Shown: positions 5,925 through 6,102 of the stretch, piece after piece
How positions within the stretch are numbered: position 1 is the first letter of the stretch
Layout: every line of letters begins with the position of its first letter
Made by a program: the position numbers and the translations under genes
The notes under the pieces: model-generated
Database searches by the model: none
The model's input: the letters and a program-made list of their open reading frames with translations, nothing else
Told to the model about the DNA's origin: nothing
NCBI GenBank assembly: GCA_013331625.1
Contig: DUGC01000079.1
Span: forward strand, 473 to 6,574
DNA length: 6,102 nucleotides
Direction of reading: 5' to 3'
Source: Candidatus Iainarchaeum sp.
Lineage (GTDB): Archaea > Iainarchaeota > Iainarchaeia > Iainarchaeales > Iainarchaeaceae

Positions 5925-6102
5925 GACGCTGCTTTCAAGGGAAATCAAAAGGTTCCTGCGCTTTCCGGTTGAACTTGTCGTGCAGCCGCTCATATCCGCG
6001 CTGCTGTTCATGATCGTGTTCGGGGAATTCATAGGCAAAGACATAACAGTGCAAAACGGCATCCCTTTCATAGCATTCATTGTCCCGGGAATAATTGCGC
6101 TA
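5905..6102 (+). CDS. ABC-2 type exporter permease, 3' truncated by the window edge
   Basis: The first 66 codons are present. They encode a cytoplasmic amphipathic N-terminus (FKTLLSREIKRFLRFP), a first membrane helix (about residues 24-44, ending LLFMIVFGEFIG), a short outside loop and the start of helix 2 (FIAFIVPGIIAL). This order, and especially the FIVPGIIAL element, matches residues 54-62 of the first permease (IAFLAPGIIAM) and marks the ABC-2 permease family. It should be the membrane partner of the ATPase whose last 20 nt it overlaps. The gene should need roughly another 190 codons beyond the window if it has the usual length. Confidence 0.9.
   Translation, partial: MNSTGFKTLLSREIKRFLRFPVELVVQPLISALLFMIVFGEFIGKDITVQNGIPFIAFIVPGIIAL

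Overview
The window looks like archaeal chromosome. The best evidence is a tRNA-Ile gene interrupted after position 37 by a 20-nt intron that folds as a bulge-helix-bulge. Several protein genes also have a TATA-like box centred about 26 nt before the start codon and no Shine-Dalgarno, which is the layout of archaeal leaderless genes. No encoded CCA follows the tRNA. Short intergenic gaps and small membrane proteins of unknown function would suit a DPANN-type or related uncultivated archaeon, but the lineage is an inference.

Layout. Positions 1-29 (minus) are the 5' end of a tRNA, probably Gln or Glu, that runs off the window. On the plus strand follow a small 4-helix SMR/DMT-type transporter (107-442) and, 4 nt later, a DUF6498-type membrane protein (447-1123) broken by a -1 frameshift at a G4 run. 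A 119-nt gap carries the promoter of the intron-containing tRNA-Ile(GAU) gene (1243-1336). A minus-strand gene (1355 to about 2379) encodes a putative two-helix membrane protein with a methyltransferase-like domain; it too seems to have lost one base near its 5' end.

From 2380 on, export genes dominate. An 80-nt divergent promoter region starts an ABC-2 type exporter operon: an ATPase (2460-3260) and a permease (3257-4042) joined by an ATGA overlap. A convergent family 2 glycosyltransferase (4014-4913, minus) overlaps the permease by 29 bp at the 3' ends. Back to back with it, from another compact promoter region, starts a second exporter: an ATPase (4986-5924) and a permease (5905 to the window end, partial).

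The two exporters share an ancestor-like plan and may move lipids, glycans or drugs; the substrate cannot be read from sequence. The glycosyltransferase between them suggests, but does not prove, a surface-glycan role. Two genes interrupted by apparent single-base losses in short homopolymers could be true mutations or assembly errors. I see no CRISPR array, insertion sequence or rRNA.
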